64,000 nt of DNA from JBEKTW01 sp049515655. Its GTDB lineage: Bacteria; Bacteroidota; Ignavibacteria; UBA10030; SZUA-254. Location of the stretch: the NCBI GenBank assembly GCA_049515655.1, contig JBEKTW010000021.1, positions 5,437 to 69,436 of the forward strand, given 5' to 3'. The position numbers were made by a program, and so were the translations under genes. Below, piece after piece: positions 18,442-26,906 of this stretch. The notes below the pieces were generated by a model. The model ran no database searches and had not been told where the DNA came from. It worked only from the letters and a program-made list of their open reading frames with translations. Numbering within the stretch: the first letter of the stretch is position 1; every line of letters starts with the position of its first letter.

Positions 18442-19356
18442 ATGAAGACCGATCCTTCGGCATACGCTATCGTTTTGAACTGGAATCGTTTTGACGACAC
18501 CGTTGAGTGCATCGCGTCATTGAAGAGGAGCTCACTGCCCCTGAGGCATATACTAGTGCTTGACCAGGCCTCTCCCGACGCTTCCGGCAAGAAACTCGAG
18601 GATAACTATAGAGGCGACGACCAGATTATCGTCATTTGCAACGAGAAAAACTATGGATTCGCCGCCGCAGCGAACATTGGCATCCAACGTGCACTCAACG
18701 AAGGAGCAGAATTGATATTTCTTATCAACAACGATACCATTGTTGCGGAGGATTGCATTCAACGCCTTTTCGAAGTACTTAACCTCGATCCTCTGGCCGC
18801 CGCTGCAGGTCCGGCAATCATGTACTACTCGAATCCGGAGAAACTGTGGCAAGCCGGCGGTTTTTTTAGTAAATTGAAGATGGGTGTCATTGTTCCCGGA
18901 AAAGGGAAGAGGCTTCGTGATATCGACCAGTCCGCCAGCCGCGCCACGTTCTTGACGGGTTGTGCACTTCTCATTCGCAGATGCACGTTTGAGCGTGTTG
19001 GGCTTTTCGACACATCGTATTTTTTTTATGGTGAGGATGTTGATTACAGCTTGAGAATCAGAGATGAAGGGATGAGAATGTACTTCGTGCCGACTGCGAA
19101 AGTGTTACACAAAATTGAAGATATTGCAACCGATAGGACTTCTCCATTCGTGCTGTACCATCTGGCGAAGAGCACGATGATTATGCTTCGGAAGAGATTT
19201 TCCGGGCTCGAACTGTGGTACGGAGTTACTCTTCAGCTTACGCTCTACACTGCGTTCAGGTGCTGGCAAATTGTCATCGGCGGCAGCGGATGGGATTCCG
19301 TCCTGGCCTGGTTCAAAGGGCTTTTTCACGGGTTGAGTACAAAGGGTTATGACTGA
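18442..19356 (+). CDS. Family 2 glycosyltransferase
   Basis: This is a 304-residue GT2 enzyme of the same type as the one at 16017: AIVLNWNRFDDTVECIASL at the N-terminus, LVLDQASPD, LIFLINNDT as the DxD-type site, then FFYGEDVDYSLRIRDEG and VLHKIE. A C-terminal amphipathic or membrane segment is present (LQLTLYTAFRCWQIVI). It probably transfers another sugar of the repeat unit. The shared signature with its neighbour suggests ancient duplication. Confidence 0.85.
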   Translation: MKTDPSAYAIVLNWNRFDDTVECIASLKRSSLPLRHILVLDQASPDASGKKLEDNYRGDDQIIVICNEKNYGFAAAANIGIQRALNEGAELIFLINNDTIVAEDCIQRLFEVLNLDPLAAAAGPAIMYYSNPEKLWQAGGFFSKLKMGVIVPGKGKRLRDIDQSASRATFLTGCALLIRRCTFERVGLFDTSYFFYGEDVDYSLRIRDEGMRMYFVPTAKVLHKIEDIATDRTSPFVLYHLAKSTMIMLRKRFSGLELWYGVTLQLTLYTAFRCWQIVIGGSGWDSVLAWFKGLFHGLSTKGYD

Positions 19357-19398
19357 AATGCGACGAGAAACTCCTCAAGTTTCGGGGATAAAAGTATC

Positions 19399-19503
19399 AT
19401 GCACAAGGTGTTTCTGATAGCAGATAGGCTCTATCGTTGGGAATCCGTGGCGGAGAAACTTGAGAAGATTTATTTCAAACTAAGTAGAACGAGAAAAAAT
19501 TGA
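19399..19503 (+). CDS. Small ORF of 34 codons, unknown
   Basis: A short frame (MHKVFLIADRLYRWESVAEK...SRTRKN) lies between two glycosyltransferase genes and overlaps the TTG start of the next gene by 4 nt. It is basic and helical in character and matches no family I recognise. It may be a leader that couples translation, a gene remnant, or chance. Confidence 0.25.
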   Translation: MHKVFLIADRLYRWESVAEKLEKIYFKLSRTRKN

Positions 19504-20654
19504 CGTTGACTGCGTACTTATTATTCTGGGCTTCAGTAACACTTATCACATATACGTACCTGTTGTATCCGTTGTTGCTGGTCGCCGCAAGGATACTTCG
19601 TCCGAAGCTTCAAGCTAGGAATGCGTCCTGGGTTCCGTCGGTTAGTCTCGTCATAGCAGTCTATAACGAAGAATCGATTATCTGGAGTAAGATAAAGAAC
19701 CTCGAGAAGATCGATTACCTACGCGAAAAGATTGAATTTCTCTTTGGTTCCGACGGCTCTACGGACAGGACAAACGAAATACTCACCTCAATTTCGTCGC
19801 CTGCCGTTCACATTAGAGTGTTTCCGCGAAGGCGCGGAAAGGCCGCTGTCCTTAACGACTTAATTCCTCAAGCTACTGGCGAAGCCATAGTTTTGTCAGA
19901 TGCCAACACCCTCTATGATCCAAATACGATCAAGAAACTAGTTTCCCATTTTGCCGACAAGAGAATCGGCGCAGTGTGTGGGCGCTTGGTTCTTACACCG
20001 AAAAGGGATTTAGCAGGAAATGTAAGTGAAGTTGCCTACTGGACATACGAGAATTTTATTAAACAATTAGAAAGCGATCTTTCCACAACGGTTGGAGCTA
20101 CCGGAGCTGTTTATGCAATCCGAAAAACCCTTTTTGCGCCGCTCCCCGAACAAAAGACAGTCATGGACGATTTTCTCATTCCTATGGAGATTATTAGGAA
20201 GGGGTACAAAGTCAAATATGAGCCTGAAGCTCTAGCATATGAAACGGTCTCTGATAACATCAGTGACGAATATCGGCGGAGAGTACGTATTGGGGCCGCG
20301 AATTTTCACGGCATAAGTGAATATGCATCTCTCTTGCACCCTCGATACGGCTTTGTTTCATTTGCACTCTGGTCGCATAAGATCTTACGATGGTGCGTTC
20401 CATTTCTTATCGTTGCACTTACACTCTCCGCTATCATGCTTGCAGGGGTTTCCGAGGTTTATAAATTCTTCCTTGCAACAGAGACGGTTTTTTTGGTGCT
20501 GGCCCTCGCTGGATTTATTTGTGAGAAGGTCAAATTGAAGATCGGATTCCTAAACCTGCCATATTATTTTGTTGCGATTAATACCGCCCTGTTCGTGGGT
20601 TTTGTCAAATTTTTACTGGGTAAGCAACGGGCAACGTGGGACGTCATACGGTGA
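19500..20654 (+). CDS. Membrane-anchored family 2 glycosyltransferase
   Basis: The 384-residue protein is a processive-type GT2: N-terminal helix (LLFWASVTLITYTYLLYPLLL), GT-A domain with VSLVIAVYNEESII, LFGSDGSTDRT, VLSDANTLYD (DxD-type) and TVMDDFLIPMEI (the ED/DD-like base region), then RRRVRIG, similar to the Q/RxxRW position of cellulose/hyaluronan synthase relatives. Three C-terminal helices follow. The start is TTG at 19500, with TTG 19506 as an alternative. It may extend or initiate the glycan on the membrane. Confidence 0.82.
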   Translation: MTLTAYLLFWASVTLITYTYLLYPLLLVAARILRPKLQARNASWVPSVSLVIAVYNEESIIWSKIKNLEKIDYLREKIEFLFGSDGSTDRTNEILTSISSPAVHIRVFPRRRGKAAVLNDLIPQATGEAIVLSDANTLYDPNTIKKLVSHFADKRIGAVCGRLVLTPKRDLAGNVSEVAYWTYENFIKQLESDLSTTVGATGAVYAIRKTLFAPLPEQKTVMDDFLIPMEIIRKGYKVKYEPEALAYETVSDNISDEYRRRVRIGAANFHGISEYASLLHPRYGFVSFALWSHKILRWCVPFLIVALTLSAIMLAGVSEVYKFFLATETVFLVLALAGFICEKVKLKIGFLNLPYYFVAINTALFVGFVKFLLGKQRATWDVIR

Positions 20655-20663
20655 GAATAGAAT

Positions 20664-22046
20664 ATGCCCGAGAAAAGCAGGCCCTTAATCGTTGACATTC
20701 TCACTCTCAGTCTTTCTTGGACAGTCTACTACTGGATCAGGGTTCGCAGCGGGTGGTTCTCCATGGCAATGGAACCGCAATTCTGGTTTCCGATGGTCGC
20801 CCTTTGCATCTACTGGCTTTCTGTATATTTTGTTTTCGGCTTGTACCGTTCGTGGTACACTCAATCGCGTTTCGATGAACTCCTCGCCGTGCTGAAAGCG
20901 ACCACGTTTGGCATATTCGTCCTGTTCTTTGCTATATTCATCGACGACCGGGGCACCGGCTCACCCTTGCAGTCGCGATTGCTTATCGCGATATACTGGG
21001 CTCTTATTCTCGGCGGCGTCGGGGGCGGAAGATTGTTGCAGCATACGTTTCATCGAAGATTGCTTGAAGCGGGCATAGGATTGAGGCGGGCGCTCGTTGT
21101 CGGGTGGACGGACAAGGCGCGGGAGTTGTACGACCTCGTGTACCGATACCCGGCTCTGGGTTACAAGGTTGTGGGATTTGTTTCCACCGAGGATGCCGAA
21201 GGCTCTCACGGGGAAGTCCCCGTCCTGGGCTCCGTGGCTCATTTGCCGCAGATTATCCAGCAAAGCAACGTTCACGATATTCTTATAGCGCTCGATTCTT
21301 CCGAGCACACGCGACTTCTCGATGTCATCGCCGCCTGTAACGCGCATGATGTAAGCCTCAAAATCATGCCCGACCTGTACGACATCATCAGCGGACAAGC
21401 GCGGACGAATCAGATCTATGGTTTTCCGCTCATAGAGATCATGCCGGAGATCATGCAGCCGTGGGAGCGCGCAGTCAAACGCATGATCGACATTGCTTTT
21501 TCATTTGTGGTCTTGTTCTTAGGGATACCGCTGTGGATCCTTGTTGCGCTTGCTATCAGGCTTGAATCAAAGGGAACGGCATTTTACGTACAGGAGCGAG
21601 TTGGAAAGGACGGAAAACTTTTTAAGATTATAAAGTTCCGCTCGATGTATGACGAGGCCGAAAAGCATTCCGGCCCCGTGTGGGCCGAGGAACAGGACCC
21701 GCGCGTCACCGGAGTGGGAAAAATCATTCGACGATTGCGGCTTGACGAAATTCCCCAATTATTCAATGTTCTGGATGGAGATATGAGCCTCGTCGGACCA
21801 AGACCGGAGCGCGCATATTTTGTCGAGCAATTTTCAAGGGAAATTCCACTTTATACACGAAGATTGAAAGTCCGTCCCGGTATCACCGGCTGGGCGCAGG
21901 TCAAACATAGGTACGATGAAAGTATTGATGACGTGAGGAAAAAGGTTCAGTACGATTTATTCTACATCGAAAATATGTCCCTGAGAATGGATTTTAAAAT
22001 CCTTTTGAACACGATTGCCGTTGTTTTGTCCGGCAAAGGTCGCTAA
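20664..22046 (+). CDS. Polyprenyl glycosylphosphotransferase (initiating sugar transferase)
   Basis: This 460-residue enzyme starts glycan assembly by moving a sugar-1-phosphate to undecaprenyl phosphate. Four or so N-terminal helices are followed by a nucleotide-binding-like domain (RRALVVGWTDKARELYDLVYRYPALGYKVVGFV). The catalytic bacterial sugar transferase domain has a re-entrant helix (about 275-300), GTAFYVQERVGKDGKLFKIIKFRSM, LDEIPQLFNVLDGDMSLVGPRPE and the Pro-rich VRPGITGWAQV. All catalytic blocks are present, in contrast to the related domain in the gene at 22813. Confidence 0.92.
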   Translation: MPEKSRPLIVDILTLSLSWTVYYWIRVRSGWFSMAMEPQFWFPMVALCIYWLSVYFVFGLYRSWYTQSRFDELLAVLKATTFGIFVLFFAIFIDDRGTGSPLQSRLLIAIYWALILGGVGGGRLLQHTFHRRLLEAGIGLRRALVVGWTDKARELYDLVYRYPALGYKVVGFVSTEDAEGSHGEVPVLGSVAHLPQIIQQSNVHDILIALDSSEHTRLLDVIAACNAHDVSLKIMPDLYDIISGQARTNQIYGFPLIEIMPEIMQPWERAVKRMIDIAFSFVVLFLGIPLWILVALAIRLESKGTAFYVQERVGKDGKLFKIIKFRSMYDEAEKHSGPVWAEEQDPRVTGVGKIIRRLRLDEIPQLFNVLDGDMSLVGPRPERAYFVEQFSREIPLYTRRLKVRPGITGWAQVKHRYDESIDDVRKKVQYDLFYIENMSLRMDFKILLNTIAVVLSGKGR

Positions 22047-22096
22047 ACGTTTCCATTGTTAACTCATCGAACCGTACAATGCTGAATGGGTATTGA

Positions 22097-22816
22097 ATGC
22101 CAAGAATTTTAGTCGTTACCCCGACATACAACGAAGCGGATAATATTGAAAGATTCACGAGCAACGTTCTCGCCCAGAGGGCGGAAATCGACATGCTCAT
22201 CGTTGATGACAATTCTCCCGACGGAACAGGATCGATCGTTCAAAAGCTCCAGGCCGCAAATCCGCGGATTCGCCTGATTCAGCGGCCAAGAAAAATGGGA
22301 CTCGGAACTGCTTACGTCGAGGGTTTCAGGTTCGCCATCACAAACCGGTATGATTTCGTGTTCGAAATGGACGCCGACTTTTCACACAATCCGGAGGAAC
22401 TTCCCAAAATCTTGAGCAAAATGAACACCTGTGACCTGGTCATCGGTTCGCGATATATCAAAGGTGTGCGTGTCGTGAACTGGCCTATGCGCCGGCTCTT
22501 GTTGAGCTACGCAGCAAATGTCTACACGCGTGTGATAACGCGGATGCCGGTCAAGGACGCTACATCGGGTTTCAAATGTTTCAGGCGTCAGGTGCTTGAG
22601 GCAATCGACCTCACAAAGATTCACTCAAACGGGTATGCGTTTCAGATAGAAATGGACTTCAAGGCATGGAGAAAAGGGTTTCGTGTGTGCGAGCACCCGA
22701 TTACCTTCGTCGACAGACAATCGGGCGTCTCGAAAATGTCCCGGAAGATAGTTTATGAAGCCGCTTTCATGGTGTGGAAACTGAAGGTGCAAAGTATGCT
22801 CGGAACGCTTGCGTGA
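22097..22816 (+). CDS. Polyprenol-phosphate mannosyltransferase-like GT2
   Basis: The 239-residue soluble enzyme resembles dolichol-phosphate mannose synthase: VVTPTYNEADNIERF at residues 5-19, LIVDDNSPDGTG, EMDADFSHNPEELPKIL (DxD site), GVRVVNWP and the family-typical ATSGFKCFRR. It lacks C-terminal helices. It would load a hexose onto a polyprenyl phosphate for use as a periplasmic donor, though some relatives have other substrates. The stop overlaps a GTG of the next gene by 4 nt. Confidence 0.85.
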   Translation: MPRILVVTPTYNEADNIERFTSNVLAQRAEIDMLIVDDNSPDGTGSIVQKLQAANPRIRLIQRPRKMGLGTAYVEGFRFAITNRYDFVFEMDADFSHNPEELPKILSKMNTCDLVIGSRYIKGVRVVNWPMRRLLLSYAANVYTRVITRMPVKDATSGFKCFRRQVLEAIDLTKIHSNGYAFQIEMDFKAWRKGFRVCEHPITFVDRQSGVSKMSRKIVYEAAFMVWKLKVQSMLGTLA

Positions 22817-24819
22817 GCACCATGCAGATTTCGGTCATCATCGTCAACTATAATGTTCGCCGGTTGCTTGAAAATGCCCTGACCTCGGTCACGAAAGCGC
22901 TGGCCGGCCTTTCAGGAGAGGTCATCGTCGTTGACAATGCTTCCGATGACGAAAGCGTAGAGATGGTGCGCAAGAAGTTCCCGCTTGTGAAGATCATCGC
23001 CCTCGAACGCAATATAGGATTTGGCAGAGCCAATAATCGTGCGGTGCGGGAGTCCTCAGGAGAGTATCTGCTGTTCCTGAATCCCGATACGATCGTGCAG
23101 GAAGACACCATCGCCGTGATGCTCGGCTTCTTCGAGCAGCACCCCGGGGTTGGACTGGGGGGATGTAAAATCCTCAATCCGGATGGAACCCTGCAACTTG
23201 CCTGTCGGCGGAGTTATCCCACCCCGTGGGTGGCGCTGACGAAGATGGTCGGCCTCGGATCGCTTTTTCCCCATTCCCCGATGTTCGCCAAGTACAACCT
23301 TTCTTATCTTAATCCGGATGAATCGTATGAAGTCGATGCGGTCAGTGGGTCGTTCCTGTTTGTGCGGCGGAACGTGTTCGAAAGCGCCGGAGGGTTTGAT
23401 GAGGAATTCTTCATGTACGGCGAGGACCTCGACCTGTGTTATCGCGTGAAGAAAAGCGGCTGGAAGGTATATTATGTCCATTCAACGCAGATCATCCACT
23501 ACAAAGGAGAGAGCGTCCGGCGCAGCGATATCGATGACGTGGCGCTCTTCTATGGAGCGATGCGAATCTTCGTCCGCAAGCACGTCACCCAAAGAGTGGT
23601 TACCGATGCGATCCTTCGTGCGGGGATAGCGGCGCGCGAATGGATTGCGTTCTTTGCCAGGATCGCACGGCCGCTCCGTGCAGCAGCACTGGATTTTCTG
23701 CTGGTGATCCTCTCGTTGTTCTTTGCCGCATGGCTGAGATTCGGAGAGTTCCTCCGCTTTCCCGCGTATGCGTATCCGGTCATCACGACCGTTCCGGGCC
23801 TCATCATGCTGGCGTCCCTGTATGCCCTCGGTGTGTACACGACGCGCAAGCTCTCGATTTCCCGCGCGGTAGGCTCTGTGGTCATCGGATACATTATCTT
23901 ATCAGCGCTCACGTTTTTCTTTAATCAATATGCATTCAGCCGATTGCTTGTTCTGATCTCCGGTTGCACTGCGCTGTTTCTGCTACCGGGCTGGAGATTG
24001 TTGGTCAAGATGCGAACGCATACGAGCCATCGTAGTTTGTTCGGACGCCCAACGCTTATCGTCGGCACCGATTCGTCGGGCCAGGAAGTTCTCCGTAAAC
24101 TCCGGGCGCGTGTTGACGACGGCTACAACGTGGTCGGGTTCATCGACCTCACCCACAAGCGGGTCGGGGAAAAGGTGGCGGGAGTTGAAATTCTCGGCAG
24201 TATTGACAATATTAGGAGGGTCATCCAGGAGCAGAGGGCGTCCGAAATCATTTTTTCGACGAATACTCTGCCGTATGCAGATATTCTTTCGGTTATCGAG
24301 CGGACCAAAAGCCGGTCAGTGAACTTTCGCCTCGTGCCGAGCAGTCTCGACGTGATCATCGGCAAAACGCACATCGATGAACTGAATGACATCCCGCTTG
24401 TCGATATTGAGTACAATATTCACAACCCGGTGAATCGGTTGGTCAAGCGCTTCTTTGACGTGGTCTGCTCAGTTCTTCTGCTGGTCTCTGTTTATCCTCT
24501 CGTGATAGTAAGGCGACGATTGGGAAAAACGATGGATGGGTTCGGAAACAAAGTGTTGCCGCTTCCCCATGTACTGCGAGGCGAAATGAGTCTTGTGGGA
24601 CCGCCAGGCATTATCCAGCCGGACCCGCGCAACGGATCCGTTTCACCGCAGCGGTACCTGGGAAAAGCCGGTCTCACCGGGCTTGCTCAAATTCATGAGA
24701 ATGATGGGCTAACTCCCGAGGAAGTGGAAAGGTATAATTTGTATTACGCAAAGAACCAGTCGCTGTGGCTGGATGTACAGATACTCGTGAAATCAATTCA
24801 TCTCATGACCAGACGTTAG
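22813..24819 (+). CDS. Fusion of GT2 glycosyltransferase and degenerate sugar-transferase
   Basis: I start at GTG 22813, which overlaps the previous stop; ATG 22822 is equally possible. Residues about 1-290 form a GT2 domain of the WbbL type (QISVIIVNYNVRRLLENAL, LLFLNPDTIV, FMYGEDLDLCYRVKKSGWKVYY). Next come about four helices and a CoA-binding-like domain (RPTLIVGTDSSGQEVLRKL). The C-terminus begins like a sugar-transferase domain (NRLVKRFFDVVCSVLLLVSVYPLVI) and ends with RGEMSLVGPPG and GKAGLTGLAQI, but the block that normally holds GPVFFxQxRVG, KFRSM and the DELPQL region is absent. The transferase half is therefore probably inactive, while the GT2 half looks functional. Confidence 0.85.
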   Translation: MSTMQISVIIVNYNVRRLLENALTSVTKALAGLSGEVIVVDNASDDESVEMVRKKFPLVKIIALERNIGFGRANNRAVRESSGEYLLFLNPDTIVQEDTIAVMLGFFEQHPGVGLGGCKILNPDGTLQLACRRSYPTPWVALTKMVGLGSLFPHSPMFAKYNLSYLNPDESYEVDAVSGSFLFVRRNVFESAGGFDEEFFMYGEDLDLCYRVKKSGWKVYYVHSTQIIHYKGESVRRSDIDDVALFYGAMRIFVRKHVTQRVVTDAILRAGIAAREWIAFFARIARPLRAAALDFLLVILSLFFAAWLRFGEFLRFPAYAYPVITTVPGLIMLASLYALGVYTTRKLSISRAVGSVVIGYIILSALTFFFNQYAFSRLLVLISGCTALFLLPGWRLLVKMRTHTSHRSLFGRPTLIVGTDSSGQEVLRKLRARVDDGYNVVGFIDLTHKRVGEKVAGVEILGSIDNIRRVIQEQRASEIIFSTNTLPYADILSVIERTKSRSVNFRLVPSSLDVIIGKTHIDELNDIPLVDIEYNIHNPVNRLVKRFFDVVCSVLLLVSVYPLVIVRRRLGKTMDGFGNKVLPLPHVLRGEMSLVGPPGIIQPDPRNGSVSPQRYLGKAGLTGLAQIHENDGLTPEEVERYNLYYAKNQSLWLDVQILVKSIHLMTRR

Positions 24820-24827
24820 GGATTGCA

Positions 24828-25778
24828 TTGCCGAAAGCAGTACTGGATTTTGAAAAGCCGATCGTAGAGCTTGAACAGAAAATCGAAGAGATGCGAAAGT
24901 ACTCCGGGAGTCTCGACATTGCGGAAGAAATCAAGCATCTCGAGGAAAAAGTGCATCAACTGCGCCAGAACGTCTTTTCCAAACTTACCCGCTGGCAGAA
25001 AGTACAGCTCGCCCGGCACCCCGACCGGCCGTACACGCTCGATTACATCCCGATGATGACAACGGATTTTGTTGAATTGCACGGCGACCGGAATTTTCGC
25101 GACGACAAAGCGATCGTCGGCGGTTTCGCGTATCTTGCCGGAGAGCCGGTCATGATTATCGGCCACCAGAAAGGACGCGATACCAAATCGAATCTCTATC
25201 GAAACTTCGGCATGCCCAATCCCGAAGGATACCGGAAAGCGCTGCGGCTCATGAAGCTGGCGGCAAAATTCAACAGGCCCGTGATCACCATGCTGGATAC
25301 TCCCGGGGCGTATCCCGGCATTGAGGCGGAAGAGCGGGGTCAGGCGGAAGCCATCGCCAGGAATCTTTTTGAGATGTCGCATCTTCCGGTGCCCATCGTC
25401 GTCGCGATTATCGGTGAAGGTGCATCGGGCGGCGCGCTTGGCATTGGCGTTGGCGATCGCGTTCTCATGATGGAGAACACCTGGTATTCGGTCATCTCAC
25501 CCGAGTCCTGCTCCAGCATTCTCTGGCGGAGCTGGGATTACAAGGAGCAGGCGGCCGAGGCACTGAAGCTGACGGCCGCGGACTTGATCGATCAGGGCGT
25601 GATCGACCGCATCGTCCCCGAGCCTCTTGGCGGCGCTCATCGTAATCCCCAGCAGGCGGCGGAGATCTTAAAGGAAGTGCTCGTTGAGGAACTGAAGCGA
25701 CTGAAAAAGATCAAAATACACAAACTCCTTGAACAACGGGTAGCAAAATTCGGGGCGATGGGAGAATGGGAAGAGTAA
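24828..25778 (+). CDS. accA: Acetyl-CoA carboxylase carboxyltransferase subunit alpha
   Basis: The 316-residue protein is the alpha half of the carboxyltransferase that, with AccD, makes malonyl-CoA for fatty-acid synthesis. Visible marks: ldfEKPIVELEQKIEE at the N-terminus, the PDRPYTLDYIPMM region, DTPGAYPGIEAEERGQAEAIARNL, and GEGASGGALGIGVGDRVLMMENTWYSVISPE (oxyanion and CoA site). The start is TTG 24828, after TTAGGGA; the frame is open upstream but only inside the previous gene. The C-terminal extension is short, as in bacterial AccA. Confidence 0.95.
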   Translation: MPKAVLDFEKPIVELEQKIEEMRKYSGSLDIAEEIKHLEEKVHQLRQNVFSKLTRWQKVQLARHPDRPYTLDYIPMMTTDFVELHGDRNFRDDKAIVGGFAYLAGEPVMIIGHQKGRDTKSNLYRNFGMPNPEGYRKALRLMKLAAKFNRPVITMLDTPGAYPGIEAEERGQAEAIARNLFEMSHLPVPIVVAIIGEGASGGALGIGVGDRVLMMENTWYSVISPESCSSILWRSWDYKEQAAEALKLTAADLIDQGVIDRIVPEPLGGAHRNPQQAAEILKEVLVEELKRLKKIKIHKLLEQRVAKFGAMGEWEE

Positions 25779-25784
25779 GGCGAT

Positions 25785-25930
25785 TGGGGATTGGGGAATG
25801 AGGATTGCGGATTGGGGACTGAGGATTGGGGATTGGGGATTGAGGATTGAGGATTGGGGGATTGAGGATTGGGGGACTGAGGATTGAGGGATTGAGGATT
25901 GAGGGATTGAGGGATTGAGGATTGAGAAGA
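25785..25930. repeat. GGATTGRGG low-complexity tandem array
   Basis: About 145 nt consist almost only of variants of GGATTGGGG, GGATTGAGG and GGACTGAGG. There is no spacer structure, so this is not CRISPR. Short related words in the opposite orientation (CAATCCGCAATC, AATCCACAATCGC) appear at 26231-26292, on the other side of the S23-like gene. Apparent minus-strand frames with NPQS repeats are read-through of this array. Confidence 0.85.
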
Positions 25931-25961
25931 GAACAATGCAAGGAATTGCAGGGAGGAGATA

Positions 25962-26300
25962 ATGGATCCAGACGAATTGAAAGTGAGGACGAAGAAATTC
26001 GCGCTTAATGTTATGGAATTGACTGAGAAACTGCCGCACACGAGGAGCGGCGATGTTCTTGGCAGGCAACTGCTACGATCGGCCACGTCAGTGGGGGCCA
26101 ACTATCGGGCGGCCTGCCGGGCTCGTTCACGAGCAGATTTTATCTCTAAGGTTTCCATTGTTGAAAAGGAACAGGTAATGGTGCCATTGTTCGTTCAGCG
26201 ATCAATGGTCGCCACTGATTACCTCTCGGAGCCCAATCCGCAATCACAAATCGCGCAGGGCCACGTGGGCCGCACAAATCCACAATCGCGATGGTCATAA
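25962..26300 (+). pseudogene. Truncated S23/four-helix-bundle protein gene
   Basis: The first 68 residues match the S23 (23S rRNA intervening-sequence) four-helix-bundle family: LKVRTKKFALNVMELTEKLP, GRQLLRSATSVGANYRAA and RADFISKVSIVEKE. In intact members the last motif runs on to a conserved E-A-D-E...WLELL helix pair. Here it is replaced by an unrelated tail containing NPQS words (SEPNPQSQ, NPQSRWS) that come from the flanking low-complexity repeat. The family averages about 115-130 residues; this frame has 112, but only half is genuine. I consider the gene broken at its 3' end. Confidence 0.7.
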
Positions 26301-26725
26301 CACAGACAAAGATTCGTTCGCGGTATGCCGACACCGACCAGATGAAAATGGTGTACTATGCCAAGTTCTTTGAGTATTTCGAACAAGGACGCGCAGACCT
26401 CCTGCGGGACGTAGGCATGCCGTATTCCGAGCTGGAGCAGATGGGGTATTATCTTCCCGTGGTCGAAGCACACGCGAGGTATATCAAGGCTGTCCGCTAC
26501 GATGATGAGGTGGTCGTCAAGACCATATTGAAGGATATCCCGCAGGTGAAAATCCGGATTGAGTATGAACTGACGAACAATCACTCCGGCGAGAAGCTGG
26601 CCGAAGGTTACACCATTCACAGTTTCGTGAAGGCTGCCACCGGCAAGCCCACGCGCGCGCCCGACCGGTTTCTGGAACTTCTCGGCGAGAAGTTCCAGCG
26701 AAGCAAATCAGAATCCACCCGTTAA
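26291..26725 (+). CDS. YbgC/FcbC-type acyl-CoA thioesterase
   Basis: The 144-residue hotdog-fold thioesterase has the family signature RYADTDQMKMVYYAKFFEYFEQGR at residues 10-33, with the catalytic Asp (D13 or D15) in the ADTD segment, and VVEAHARYIKAVRYDDEVVVKT in the middle. The family hydrolyses short or aromatic acyl-CoA or acyl-ACP thioesters; some members work with the Tol-Pal system. The start ATG overlaps the tail of the broken S23 gene. Substrate is unknown. Confidence 0.88.
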   Translation: MVITQTKIRSRYADTDQMKMVYYAKFFEYFEQGRADLLRDVGMPYSELEQMGYYLPVVEAHARYIKAVRYDDEVVVKTILKDIPQVKIRIEYELTNNHSGEKLAEGYTIHSFVKAATGKPTRAPDRFLELLGEKFQRSKSESTR

Positions 26726-26738
26726 AAGGACTACCATC

Positions 26739-26906
26739 ATGCTTGCGAAAGAACTCCTCGACATCCTCTGCTGTCCCCAATGCCATGGCGATCTGCTGTA
26801 CGAACCGTCGAAAAGTACGCTGACGTGCAAGAAATGCGGCAAGGTTTACCAGGTCAAAGACGATATTCCGATCATGTTGCTCGATGACGAATCCGAATCG
26901 AAATAG
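26739..26906 (+). CDS. Trm112-like zinc-ribbon protein (55 aa)
   Basis: A small protein read by eye: MLAKELLDILCCPQCHGDLL, then LTCKKCGKVYQVKDDIP and a final acidic tail. The two CxxC pairs (CPQC, CKKC) and the IPIML end are typical of the UPF0434/Trm112 family, whose members act as zinc-binding activators or partners of methyltransferases. It lies 13 nt after the thioesterase gene, and its 3' end overlaps the nadC start by 23 nt, so all three are probably co-transcribed. Confidence 0.85.
   Translation: MLAKELLDILCCPQCHGDLLYEPSKSTLTCKKCGKVYQVKDDIPIMLLDDESESK

Noticed and set aside
25785..25930. Possible CRISPR array
   Set aside because: The units are 8-16 nt long and contiguous, with no unique spacers and no cas genes of an adaptation module nearby.
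25637..26101. Minus-strand frames with many NPQS or LNPQSS repeats
   Set aside because: They are read-through of the GGATTGRGG array and the accA end on the other strand.
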